A stretch of 16,194 nucleotides of DNA from Clostridiaceae bacterium (GCA_012511525.1 JAAZFW010000275.1:1-16194), one strand, 5' to 3'; counted from the stretch's first letter, positions 7,380-14,793 are shown. A program made the numbers and translations. The notes: a model not told the origin generated them from the sequence alone.

Positions 7380-8675
7380 ATGCTGACAAAACCTGACCCC
7401 GACCTGATCCAGGCGCTCAACGACCCGCAGGCATCCCGACGACTCGATGCCCTGCGCCAGCTGAGCCTTGCTGTCGGCCGGCGCGATACGCTGCCTGGCC
7501 GCGATGTCAACAACCACATCCATACCCATTATTCATTTTCCCCCTATTCGCCAACCAAGGCGGTCTGGATGGCCTGCCAGGCCGGCCTGGCTACAGCCGG
7601 CATCATGGACCACGACACCATCGCCGGCGCGCGCGAGTTTATCGAAGCGGGCCGGATCATGGGTTTGCCGGTCACGATCGGGGCCGAATGCCGCGTGTCG
7701 TTTGCCGCAACCGACCTGGCCAGGCGGCGAATCAACAACCCGGATCAGGACACAGTCGCCTATGTCGCCCTGCACGGTGTGCCGCACAGCCAGATCGACG
7801 CGGTCAGCGACTGGTTCCGTCCTATCCTGGCGGCACGCGGCAAGCGCAACCGGGCGATGACCGCCCGACTGAACAGGCTGCTTGAACCGGCCGGCATCTG
7901 CCTCGATTACGATCGGGACATCGTCCCGCTTTCCGCGTCCGCCGAAGGCGGGCAGGTCACTGAGCGGCACCTGCTGTTTGCCGTAGCCCAAAGTCTGCTT
8001 GCACGCTTTGGTGCCGGTGCCGGACTGGTCAGGTTTCTTACGGATACCCTTAATATCCCGGTGCGTGAAAAAGCCCGTTTACAGCTCGAGGATGCCGCCA
8101 ACCCCCACCTGGCCTACGACCTGCTCGGAGTCCTCAAGAGCGATCTGGTCGAGGCATTTTACATCGACGCCACCGACGAATGCCCGCCGGTTGCCGAGCT
8201 GGCCGCTTTCGCCCAGGCGCACGGCATTATCCTGGCCTACGCCTACTTGGGCGACGTGACGGATTCGGTGACCGGGGACAAGAAAGCCCAGGCTTTCGAA
8301 GATGGCTATCTGGTCGAGCTTTTCGCCTTGCTTAAAGAGATAGGCTTTAAGGCCGTTACCTACATGCCGTCGCGCAACACCCGCAAGCAGCTGGTCCGCG
8401 TCCGCGAGCTATGCGACCGGCACGGCTTTTTCCAGATCAGCGGCGAGGATATCAACCAGCCGCGCCAGCCGTTTATCTGCACGGCGATGCGCGACCCGTT
8501 TTTTGCCAACTTGTACGACGCCGCCTGGGCCCTGATCGGCCACGAACGCCTGGCCACTGAATCGCTCAGCCGCGGCTTCTTCGCGCCAAAGACCTGCCGG
8601 GACTATCCGGACCTGGCCGGGCGCGTCCAGGCCTACCGCGACCAGGCTCTGGCGCTGTATGGCTATGCGCCTTAA
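7380..8675 (+). CDS. PHP-domain metal-dependent hydrolase-like protein, first gene of the rhamnose operon
   Basis: Predicted 431-residue protein of the PHP (polymerase and histidinol phosphatase) superfamily, whose members usually hydrolyse phosphoesters using two or three metal ions. Metal motifs are visible: HIHTH at 46-50, MDHD with D77, H78 and D79, GAE with E103, and a later H132. The usual last motif, D-x-H, appears as D357-I-N359, so the terminal histidine ligand may be replaced. The N-terminal 45 residues and the middle (about 140-260) show nothing I recognise. AGGAG at 7369-7373 supports the ATG. The stop is 52 bases before rhaA, with no terminator between, so it should be cotranscribed with rhaA, the aldolase and rhaB. 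It might be a sugar-phosphate phosphatase or a housekeeping repair enzyme for this pathway; the sequence does not decide. Confidence 0.82.
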   Translation: MLTKPDPDLIQALNDPQASRRLDALRQLSLAVGRRDTLPGRDVNNHIHTHYSFSPYSPTKAVWMACQAGLATAGIMDHDTIAGAREFIEAGRIMGLPVTIGAECRVSFAATDLARRRINNPDQDTVAYVALHGVPHSQIDAVSDWFRPILAARGKRNRAMTARLNRLLEPAGICLDYDRDIVPLSASAEGGQVTERHLLFAVAQSLLARFGAGAGLVRFLTDTLNIPVREKARLQLEDAANPHLAYDLLGVLKSDLVEAFYIDATDECPPVAELAAFAQAHGIILAYAYLGDVTDSVTGDKKAQAFEDGYLVELFALLKEIGFKAVTYMPSRNTRKQLVRVRELCDRHGFFQISGEDINQPRQPFICTAMRDPFFANLYDAAWALIGHERLATESLSRGFFAPKTCRDYPDLAGRVQAYRDQALALYGYAP

Positions 8676-8727
8676 CGCTAGTAACACAATCCGACAGAAG
8701 ATCAAACCGATAGAGGAGGAACAAGAC

Positions 8728-10014
8728 ATGTTGAACCGGGAACTCATTGAGAAACAATACGAGGCCGCAGCCGAGGTCTATGCCCAGTACGGGGTTGACA
8801 CCGTCGCCGTTATCGAACAGATGAAACAATTGCCGATCTCCCTGCACTGCTGGCAGGGTGATGATGTGACCGGCCTGGAAAGCCTGGCCGGCGGTGTTTC
8901 GGGCGGCATCATGTCGACGGGCGCCTATCCTGGCAAATCCAGGTCCGGGGACGAACTGCGCGCCGACATCGATATGGCGATGAGCCTGCTGCCGGGCAAG
9001 CAACGCGTCAATCTGCACGCCAGCTATGCCGAGCTGGACGGCGAGACGGTCGACCGCGACGCCTACGAGACGCGTCACTTCGCCCGTTGGATCGCATGGG
9101 CTAAAGAACGGGATGTGGCGATCGACTTCAACCCGACTTGTTTCGGCCACCCGCTGGCTGCGGACAACCTGACATTGGCCCACCCCGACGAAAAAATCCG
9201 CCGGTTCTGGATCGATCACTGCAAGGCAAGCCGGCGCATCGCCGCCGACATCGGCAAAAGCCTGGGCAAACCGGTGGTCAACAACATCTGGGTTCCGGAC
9301 GGCATGAAGGACATGCCCGCAGACCGGCTGCGCTACCGGCGGCTGCTGCGCGACGCTTTGGACGAAATCCTGGCTGAGCAGTATCCGGCCGAGTACCTGG
9401 TCGACGCCGTCGAGTGCAAGCTGTTTGGCGTCGGTGTCGAAAGCTACACCGTCGGCTCCCACGAATTCTACATGGGCTATGTCGCCCATGCCCGCGCCAA
9501 CGGCTGCGACCACCTGATGCTGACCCTGGACATGGGCCATTTCCACCCCACCGAGACGATCGCGGACAAGATCTCGTCGCTGCTCCTGTTCTATCCGAAG
9601 CTTTTGATCCATGTCAGCCGCGGCGTCAAGTGGGACAGCGACCATGTTGTCATTTCGGATGAGAATGTCTTTGACGTGATGCGTGAGATCAAGCGGGCCG
9701 GCGGTTTCGGCCGCGTCTATCTGGCAACCGATTTCTTTGACGGCAGCATCAACCGGATCGCGGCCTGGGTGATCGGCATCCGCGCTGCTCAGAAAGCACT
9801 GCTGGCCGCCTTGCTCGAGCCGACGGACAAACTGCGCGAAGCGGAAAACGCCGGCCTATACGCCGACCGGCTGGCCCTGATGGAAGAAGCCCGCACACTG
9901 CCGTACGCGGCGGTTTGGAACAAGGTCTGTCTCGACGAAGGCGTACCCGCCGGCGCCGACTGGCTGGAGCAGGTCCATGCGTATGAGCAGAACGTGCTCA
10001 TGAAAAGGGTGTAA
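8728..10014 (+). CDS. rhaA: L-rhamnose isomerase
   Basis: Predicted 428-residue L-rhamnose isomerase, a cytoplasmic metal-dependent enzyme converting L-rhamnose to L-rhamnulose. Conserved stretches match E. coli RhaA (419 residues) almost end to end: HCWQGDDVTG, TGAYPGK, the FNPTCFGHPL segment, FWIDHCKASRR, NIWVPDGMKD, ESYTVGSHEFYMGY, DMGHFHPTE, HVSRGVKWDSDHVV, DFFDGSINRIAAWVIG and the LLEPT segment. The metal ligands in GHFHPTE and WDSD are present. The start at 8728 follows GAGGAGGA at the right spacing; the in-frame ATG at 8659 lies inside the PHP gene and has no such site. A short insert (ARANGCDHLM) before the DMGH motif is longer than in E. coli. The aldolase gene follows after 34 bases. 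Confidence 0.97.
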   Translation: MLNRELIEKQYEAAAEVYAQYGVDTVAVIEQMKQLPISLHCWQGDDVTGLESLAGGVSGGIMSTGAYPGKSRSGDELRADIDMAMSLLPGKQRVNLHASYAELDGETVDRDAYETRHFARWIAWAKERDVAIDFNPTCFGHPLAADNLTLAHPDEKIRRFWIDHCKASRRIAADIGKSLGKPVVNNIWVPDGMKDMPADRLRYRRLLRDALDEILAEQYPAEYLVDAVECKLFGVGVESYTVGSHEFYMGYVAHARANGCDHLMLTLDMGHFHPTETIADKISSLLLFYPKLLIHVSRGVKWDSDHVVISDENVFDVMREIKRAGGFGRVYLATDFFDGSINRIAAWVIGIRAAQKALLAALLEPTDKLREAENAGLYADRLALMEEARTLPYAAVWNKVCLDEGVPAGADWLEQVHAYEQNVLMKRV

Positions 10015-10048
10015 ACATCAACCTTGAATCGGATGAGGAGCAGAAACA

Positions 10049-11158
10049 ATGGGCAATCAACTTTTATTCACAGAGAGCCACGCCGCCCGGCTGGACGATT
10101 TTGTACGCATGTCACGCCTGGCCGGCAGCGCCTCGGACTATGTCCAGGGCGGCGGCGGCAACACATCCTGCAAGGTGGACGACACCCTGATGGCGATCAA
10201 GGCATCCGGCTTCCGGCTGGACCAGATCGGCCGTGACCAGGCTTATGCGGTGCTCGATTACCAGGCGCTGCGCCGTTTCTACCTGGAAACAGACCCCGGA
10301 ACCCTGGCGGACATCGAGCAGGAAGGCTCGGCCCGTGCCAAGACAGCAACTCGTCTGGTCGACGGCCTGCCGGCTTTGCGCCCGTCGGTCGAAGCCGGAT
10401 TCCACGCGATCCTTGACACGTTCGTGCTGCATACGCACGCGGTGTATGCCAACCTGGCGACCTGCGCCGCCCAGGGGCCGGCCATCGCCGCGTCGGCGCT
10501 GGCGGATCTGCCGGTCAGCCATGCCTTTGTGCCTTACATCAACCCGGGCGCCCAGCTGACCTTTGCCATCCGGCAGGCGATCGGCGAGACAGAGGCGAAA
10601 ACCGGCCGAAAACCGGCGATTCTCCTGATGCAGAACCATGGCCTGGTGGTCACCGGCCTCGATGCCGACACCTGCCTCGAACTACATGAAGAAGCCAACC
10701 GACGCCTGGCCGCCGCCTTTTCGGTTTCGCGCCGGGATTGGCCGGCGATCGAGGTCAGGCCCGAACCCGGACAGGATGACGGCCAGCACTTCGTGTCGGC
10801 GACCCCCTGGCTTAACCGTCAGCTGCAGACCCGCGACTGGGACCACGATTTCTTCGCGGTTCGTTCGCTGTATCCGGACCAGCTGGTCTTCCTGGGCGGA
10901 AAGATCGCTGTCCTGGAGACGGGCGCCCCGGTGCCTGAAGATGCTGTCTGCACCCTGAACCGTGCCAGCGGCGAGGTTCGTTACCGCTGCGGCTATAATG
11001 AGGCGCGCACGATCGAAGAAACGCTCTGCGCCGTCTTGTTCATCACCGAAACGATCCAGCGCGCGGGGCATGCGGTGCACCTCATGAGCGAGGCCAACCG
11101 CAGTTTCATCGCCAACTGGGAAAGCGAGAAATACCGGAAAAGCATCACGGCTCGATAG
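10049..11158 (+). CDS. Class II aldolase, probable rhamnulose-1-phosphate aldolase with extra C-terminal domain
   Basis: Predicted 369-residue zinc-dependent class II aldolase/adducin-family protein. In this operon it most likely splits L-rhamnulose 1-phosphate to DHAP and L-lactaldehyde. The substrate-phosphate loop GGGGNTSCK is at 34-42, E115 in PSVEAGFH is the likely catalytic acid, and H128, H130 (HTHAVYANL) and H197 (QNHGLV) are zinc ligands. The aldolase fold ends near 220. A further ~150 residues follow, containing PDQLVFLGGK and ending NWESEKYRKS. Classical RhaD is ~275 residues and lacks this part. The protein looks more like the aldolase half of bifunctional aldolase/SDR proteins than like E. 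coli RhaD, but no SDR domain is attached. GAGGAG precedes the ATG. It lies between rhaA and rhaB, which supports the role; specificity for fuculose or another ketose phosphate cannot be excluded. Confidence 0.87.
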   Translation: MGNQLLFTESHAARLDDFVRMSRLAGSASDYVQGGGGNTSCKVDDTLMAIKASGFRLDQIGRDQAYAVLDYQALRRFYLETDPGTLADIEQEGSARAKTATRLVDGLPALRPSVEAGFHAILDTFVLHTHAVYANLATCAAQGPAIAASALADLPVSHAFVPYINPGAQLTFAIRQAIGETEAKTGRKPAILLMQNHGLVVTGLDADTCLELHEEANRRLAAAFSVSRRDWPAIEVRPEPGQDDGQHFVSATPWLNRQLQTRDWDHDFFAVRSLYPDQLVFLGGKIAVLETGAPVPEDAVCTLNRASGEVRYRCGYNEARTIEETLCAVLFITETIQRAGHAVHLMSEANRSFIANWESEKYRKSITAR

Positions 11159-11184
11159 ACGGCGGTTTGAAAGGGGAGAATACC

Positions 11185-12666
11185 ATGACACCATCCAAGC
11201 ATCTGCTGGCTTTTGATTTCGGCGCGTCCAGCGGCCGGGCCATGCTGGGCCGCTTTGACGGCGAGCGGATTGATCTTGAGGAGATCCACCGATTTCCCAA
11301 CGACCCGGTCCAGGTCGGAGATACCCTGCACTGGGATGTCCTGCGATTGTTTCACGAAATCAAACAGGGATTGATCAAGGCCAAGGGCTTCGGCCCGATC
11401 GATTCGTTCGGCATCGATACCTGGGGAGTCGATTTCGGCCTGCTTGACAGGGACGGGCGGTTGCTCGAGAACCCGGTCCATTACCGCGACACGCGCACCC
11501 AGGGCGTGATGGACCAGGTCTTCCAGGTCATTCCTAAGGACATCCTCTACCAGCGCACCGGCACCCAGTTTCTCCATTTCAACACGCTGTACCAGCTCTT
11601 TGCCTTGAGCCGGAAGCGTCCCGAGCTTTTGGAGCGCGCTGGCGGCATGCTGCTGATGCCCGATTTATTCCTCTACTTGCTGACCGGCCGGCGTCAGGCT
11701 GAATTCACCATCGCGTCGACCGGCCAGATGGTCAACCCGTACACGGGCGACTGGGACCGGGACCTGATCGAAAAGCTCGACCTGCCGGTCGGCCTGCTCA
11801 GCCCGATCGTGCACCCCGGCCAAATCGTCGGTTCCCTCTCCGGGCAGATCTGCGCCGAACTGGGCGTCGACCCGATCCCGGCGGTCGCGGTTACCTCGCA
11901 CGACACCGCCTCAGCCGTCGTCGCCGTACCGGCAGCCCAGGACGATTTCGTCTATATCAGCAGCGGCACCTGGTCCCTGATGGGAATCGAGAGCCCCGTT
12001 CCCCTGATCACGGACCAGACCTACGCGTTTAATTTCACCAACGAAGGCGGCTACAACCGGACGACACGTTTTTTGAAGAACATCATGGGCCTGTGGCTGA
12101 TCCAGGAATCGCGCCGCCAGTGGAACCGCGAAGGCGCCAATGTCAGTTACGCCGACCTGGAACGTGAGGCGCTCGACTGCAAGCCGTTCGGCAGCCTGAT
12201 CGACCCCGACGCCGACGTGCTCGGCTTCCCGGGCGACATGCCCGAACGCATCCGCGCGCTTTGCCGCGAGACAGGCCAGGCCGTCCCGGAAAAACGCGGC
12301 GAAGTGGTCCGCTGCATCTACGAGAGCCTGGCCCTCAAGTACCGGGTGACCAAAGACCAGATCGAGTCCGTCACCGGGCGGCGTTACCCGACGCTGCATG
12401 TTGTCGGCGGAGGCACCAAGGACGGTCTTTTGTCACAGTTTACGGCCAACGCAACCGGCAGCCAGGTGGTGGCCGGTCCGATCGAGGCGACGGCACTTGG
12501 CAACATGGCGGTCCAGCTGCTGGCCCAGGGCGTTCTCAAGAACCTGGCCGAAGCGCGCCAGGTGATCGCACGTTCCTTCGCGTTGAAAAAGTACCAGCCC
12601 GAAGACCAGGCCGCCTGGCAGGACGCGCTCAAGCGCTATCGGGCGATCTACCCCACCCTCAAGTAA
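11185..12666 (+). CDS. rhaB: Rhamnulokinase
   Basis: Predicted 493-residue FGGY-family kinase that phosphorylates L-rhamnulose at C1. The nucleotide-binding N-terminal segment FDFGASSGRAMLGRF, then FGIDTWGVDFGLLD, VHYRDTRT, the catalytic base D240 in SHDTASAV, SSGTWSLMGIE, and the C-terminal ATP-site GGGTKDGLLSQFTANATG all match RhaB (489 residues in E. coli). All expected motifs are present and the length is normal. The ATG at 11185 is preferred because AAGGGGAG lies before it; a TTG six codons upstream overlaps that site. It is the last gene of the rha operon, 26 bases after the aldolase, and is followed at once by a perfect hairpin. Confidence 0.97.
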   Translation: MTPSKHLLAFDFGASSGRAMLGRFDGERIDLEEIHRFPNDPVQVGDTLHWDVLRLFHEIKQGLIKAKGFGPIDSFGIDTWGVDFGLLDRDGRLLENPVHYRDTRTQGVMDQVFQVIPKDILYQRTGTQFLHFNTLYQLFALSRKRPELLERAGGMLLMPDLFLYLLTGRRQAEFTIASTGQMVNPYTGDWDRDLIEKLDLPVGLLSPIVHPGQIVGSLSGQICAELGVDPIPAVAVTSHDTASAVVAVPAAQDDFVYISSGTWSLMGIESPVPLITDQTYAFNFTNEGGYNRTTRFLKNIMGLWLIQESRRQWNREGANVSYADLEREALDCKPFGSLIDPDADVLGFPGDMPERIRALCRETGQAVPEKRGEVVRCIYESLALKYRVTKDQIESVTGRRYPTLHVVGGGTKDGLLSQFTANATGSQVVAGPIEATALGNMAVQLLAQGVLKNLAEARQVIARSFALKKYQPEDQAAWQDALKRYRAIYPTLK

Positions 12667-12669
12667 ATG

Positions 12670-12699
12670 AAATACCGGCGGGGGGGACCGCCGGTATTT
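12670..12699 (+). terminator. Perfect 12-bp hairpin after rhaB
   Basis: AAATACCGGCGG (12670-12681), loop GGGGGA, CCGCCGGTATTT (12688-12699). The stem is perfect, with A-rich and T-rich ends, so it could work in both directions. After TTTC the run of T stops, so termination may be partial. It begins 3 bases after the rhaB stop. Confidence 0.7.
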
Positions 12700-12701
12700 C
12701 T

Positions 12702-12722
12702 AAGGAGGGGGTTATGAAGTAA
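12702..12722 (+). other. Two-codon minimal ORF with a near-perfect Shine-Dalgarno
   Basis: AAGGAGG (12702-12708) is followed 5 bases later by ATG AAG TAA (12714-12722), a start, one sense codon and a stop. It lies between the rhaB hairpin and the next genes. It might be a leader that affects ribosome loading, the remnant of a lost gene, or chance. Function is unknown. Confidence 0.35.
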
Positions 12723-12726
12723 GGGG

Positions 12727-12828
12727 ATGCTTTTGAATTACTTTAAGCATAACAGGGAAATGTATCACGATCGTGGTCGATTCGTGAATAATATGTTAAG
12801 CGGGAACGAAAAGGGGGGCGCGCGATGA
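12727..12828 (+). CDS. Possible 33-residue ORF overlapping the next start by ATGA
   Basis: An ATG at 12727 opens a 33-residue frame (begins MLLNYFKHNREMYH, ends EKGGAR). Its TGA overlaps the ATG of the next gene, an arrangement seen in translational coupling. Against it: the only purine run close to the ATG (GGGG) touches the start codon, the composition is unremarkable, and I recognise no family. It may be only leader sequence. Confidence 0.2.
   Translation: MLLNYFKHNREMYHDRGRFVNNMLSGNEKGGAR
12766..12775. promoter_or_regulatory. Palindrome CACGATCGTG, possible operator
   Basis: A perfect 10-bp palindrome, extended to 14 bp with one mismatch (12764-12777), in the gap between rhaB and the small gene at 12825. 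A TAATAT hexamer at 12789-12794 lies just downstream, but I find no good -35 partner, so promoter control here is only a possibility. Confidence 0.25.
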
Positions 12829-13085
12829 AGCTGGAAGGAAAGACATTCCGGGCCAACCTGCTTCTTGAGGATAAGGTCGTGACCCAGCCGGACGGGCCGC
12901 AGCGCTTCACGGTGCTCCTGGAACGCTGCCTGGTCGATTTGTGCCGCCAGCTGGACATTCCCATTCCGATCTGGATGGAGAAGAACACGCACGAATTCGC
13001 CCGCTTTCACCAGACCATCTTTTTTGCCGAGCAGTTCACCGAGCCGATCAAGTTCGAGCGCTTCCAGATCCGCTGGCTCGAGTGA
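12825..13085 (+). CDS. Small hypothetical protein upstream of mazG
   Basis: Predicted 86-residue soluble acidic/aromatic protein with no signal peptide or membrane segment. GAAAAGGGGGG precedes the ATG. The pattern of an N-terminal beta-like part, a central helix (LERCLVDLCRQLDIPIPIWM) and a C-terminal part with HEFARFHQTIFF and KFERFQIRWLE looks like a compact globular protein. I recall similar small uncharacterised proteins in Clostridia with the phrase LDIP-P-W and KN--EFA-F, but cannot name a family. It is 27 bases before mazG and is likely cotranscribed with it. Function is unknown. Confidence 0.75.
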   Translation: MKLEGKTFRANLLLEDKVVTQPDGPQRFTVLLERCLVDLCRQLDIPIPIWMEKNTHEFARFHQTIFFAEQFTEPIKFERFQIRWLE

Positions 13086-13112
13086 ACAGGACGATAGGCC
13101 GGGAGGGATACC

Positions 13113-13961
13113 ATGCCTGACACCAACCGGCGGCCGCTGCCGCCAGCCGAATCCTTTGTCATGAAAGAGCACTTTACCGTAGCCGAGCTTTTAGACCTGA
13201 TGGCCTTTCTGCGCAGCGATCAGGGATGCCCCTGGGATCGGGAACAGACGCACCGCAGCCTGCGGCAGAACCTGCTCGAAGAAGCCTACGAAGTGATCGA
13301 CGCCATCGAGAGCGGTAAGCCGGACCGGCTGTGCGATGAACTCGGCGATGTCCTGATGCAGGTCGTTTTCCATGCCCAGATGGCACAGGAAGCCGGCGCA
13401 TTCACGTTCTCCGATGTCGTCGCGGCGATCTGCAACAAGCTGATCAGCCGCCATACACATATCTTCGGGCCGGACCGGGCGGCGACGCCTGACGCGGTCA
13501 TCGCCAATTGGGAGAAAAACAAGAAACGCGAGAAAGGGCTCGACAGCCAGACGCAGGTTTTGCTTGACGTGCCTCGTGCCGTGCCCGCGCTCCAACGCAG
13601 CTACAAGGTGCAGCAGAAGGCGGCCCAGGTCGGGTTTGACTGGGATAAAGCGGATGGACCGCGCCAGAAGATCGAGGAGGAACTGGCCGAGATCAAAGAG
13701 GCTTCTAACCAGGATCACCTGGAAGACGAACTCGGTGACCTGCTGTTTTCGGTCGTTAACTATGCCCGCCATCTCAAGGTGCAGCCGGAAATGGCCCTGA
13801 ACCGGTCGACAGAGAAATTCATCCGGCGGTTCGCTGCCCTGGAGGCGCGCGCGGAAGCGAGCAACCTGAAGCTTGGCGCGTTGTCGCTGTCTGAAATGGA
13901 CCGGCTCTGGGATGATGTCAAACAGGACGAGAAAGGTGGAAAGAGCGATGCGTCTCGATAA
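13113..13961 (+). CDS. mazG: Nucleoside triphosphate pyrophosphohydrolase MazG
   Basis: Predicted 282-residue MazG, a cytoplasmic all-alpha NTP pyrophosphohydrolase that removes abnormal or excess (d)NTPs. Two MazG domains are visible. The first, after GCPWDREQTH, has LLEEAYEVIDAI and DELGDVLMQVVFHAQ. The second has IEEELAEIKEA and DELGDLLFSVVNYARH. The metal-binding EE-x2-E and E-x2-D pattern is present in both. The length compares with 263 residues in E. coli. The ATG at 13113 has GGGAGGG before it; an in-frame ATG 16 codons later could also serve and would begin closer to the conserved domain. The 3' end overlaps the S4 gene by 14 bases, which suggests coupled translation. Confidence 0.95.
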   Translation: MPDTNRRPLPPAESFVMKEHFTVAELLDLMAFLRSDQGCPWDREQTHRSLRQNLLEEAYEVIDAIESGKPDRLCDELGDVLMQVVFHAQMAQEAGAFTFSDVVAAICNKLISRHTHIFGPDRAATPDAVIANWEKNKKREKGLDSQTQVLLDVPRAVPALQRSYKVQQKAAQVGFDWDKADGPRQKIEEELAEIKEASNQDHLEDELGDLLFSVVNYARHLKVQPEMALNRSTEKFIRRFAALEARAEASNLKLGALSLSEMDRLWDDVKQDEKGGKSDASR

Positions 13962-14208
13962 ATTTTTAAAAGTTTCACGCCTGGTTAAGCGGCGCACCGT
14001 CGCCAACGAAATCTGCGCGGCCGGCCGTGTCCAGATCAATGGCCGCCCGGCCAAACCGGGCGCAGAGGTCAAGCCGGGCGATATCCTCGAGATCGGGTTT
14101 GGTTCGGGACGCACGCAGGTCAGAATCCTGCAGCTGCGCGAAACCGTGCGCAAGGAAGAGGCCGCCGATTTGTACGAGATTCTGAAAACACCGTCCGACC
14201 CCGCCTGA
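13948..14208 (+). CDS. rqcP: S4-domain RNA-binding protein, RqcP (YabO) type
   Basis: Predicted 86-residue S4 protein, beginning MRLDKFLKVSRLVKRRTVA and continuing with GRVQINGRPAKPG and VKPGDILEI, the core of the S4 RNA-binding fold. RqcP binds stalled 50S subunits and helps RqcH add alanine tails in ribosome quality control. The short Hsp15-like form and its place between mazG and divIC match yabO of Bacillus. The start at 13948 lies inside mazG after GGTGGAAAG. The C-terminal tail after about 65 is charged. Alternative: another short S4 heat-shock protein, but gene order favours RqcP. Confidence 0.9.
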   Translation: MRLDKFLKVSRLVKRRTVANEICAAGRVQINGRPAKPGAEVKPGDILEIGFGSGRTQVRILQLRETVRKEEAADLYEILKTPSDPA

Positions 14209-14212
14209 CGTT

Positions 14213-14238
14213 GTTACAGCCGCGTTACAGCGGCGTTA
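14213..14238 (+). repeat. Tandem 11-mer with internal hairpin after rqcP
   Basis: GTTACAGCCGC (14213-14223) and GTTACAGCGGC (14224-14234) are tandem copies differing at one base, followed by a third partial GTTA. The differing base also creates a stem GCCGC / GCGGC with loop GTTACA (14219-14234). No T-run follows. It may be a weak end signal for the mazG-rqcP message. Confidence 0.4.
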
Positions 14239-14275
14239 AATTGAGTCGCCGGTCGCACCAGGGGACTTGGAACCG

Positions 14276-14304
14276 TTGTATTCATTGGGGCTGTTCTTTA
14301 CAAT
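14276..14304 (+). promoter_or_regulatory. Predicted sigma-A promoter for divIC
   Basis: TTGTAT (14276-14281), a 17-base spacer and TACAAT (14299-14304). The leader to the divIC start is about 70 bases and contains the hairpin GATGAAA / TTTCATC (14327-14344). This would let divIC be expressed separately from mazG-rqcP. Confidence 0.5.
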
Positions 14305-14382
14305 GAAGACGGCGGGCCGAAAAGGCGATGAAATAATTTTCATCTGTGATAGCCATTGGCCCGGCGAGAGGTGAAAGACAGC

Positions 14383-14694
14383 ATGGAAGCCGTTCGGCGA
14401 CAACCGTATCGATCCGTCAACCACAGCAAAATCCTTTTCAGGATCCTGATCGGGATGCTGTTGGTCGTTGTGCTGGCGTCGGCGATCGCGATTTATTTCG
14501 AGCAGGAGAAGCAGCTGGCCCGGATCGAGGCGCGCCGGGAAGCGCTGGCCGGCAAGCTCCAGGAAGCGGCCGCCGAGTTGTCCGAGATGCGCGAACTGCA
14601 GCAGATTGTCGGCAGCGATGCCTATATTGAGCGTGTTGCCCGGGAACAGCTGGGCATGGTTCGCCCCGGCGAAGTTGTCTTCACAGACCGGTAA
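14383..14694 (+). CDS. divIC: Septum formation initiator, DivIC/FtsB family
   Basis: Predicted 103-residue bitopic membrane protein of the divisome. A short basic N-terminal cytoplasmic part is followed by one membrane helix at about 18-38 and an extracytoplasmic coiled coil at about 40-76. The signature YIERVAREQLGMVRPGE (81-97) then follows, which is characteristic of the family. DivIC pairs with FtsL and links it to septal peptidoglycan synthesis. The ATG at 14383 is chosen because AGAGGTGA lies 8 bases upstream; TTG and GTG codons further 5' are in frame but poorly placed. It follows mazG-rqcP as in Bacillus, without yabP and yabQ between. Confidence 0.9.
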   Translation: MEAVRRQPYRSVNHSKILFRILIGMLLVVVLASAIAIYFEQEKQLARIEARREALAGKLQEAAAELSEMRELQQIVGSDAYIERVAREQLGMVRPGEVVFTDR

Positions 14695-14726
14695 AGCGGC
14701 AAAGCGCGTCCTGGCAAAGGGATAAA

Positions 14727-14751
14727 TGCCAAAACGCAAGCGTTTACGGCA
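14727..14751. repeat. Inverted repeat after divIC
   Basis: TGCC-A-AAACGC, AA, GCGTTT-AC-GGCA: ten paired bases with a small internal loop and a 2-base centre. The inner 14 bases (14732-14745) resemble a LacI-type operator dyad, but the site lies upstream of a terminator and far from the next gene, so RNA structure is equally likely. Confidence 0.35.
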
Positions 14752-14793
14752 GGCGCCGGCGTTTGATCCCATGAATTGAATAGTACAAAAATC

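Noticed and set aside
8659..8727. Upstream in-frame extension of rhaA from an ATG at 8659
   Set aside because: It overlaps the PHP gene, includes the rhaA ribosome binding site as coding sequence, and RhaA homologues begin near the ATG at 8728.
8566..9645. 359-codon minus-strand frame opposite rhaA
   Set aside because: RhaA on the plus strand matches the known enzyme along its length; the antisense product resembles nothing.
14213..14238. Tandem 11-mer as a possible CRISPR or phage attachment repeat
   Set aside because: Only two copies without spacers, no cas or integrase gene nearby; it also folds as a simple hairpin.
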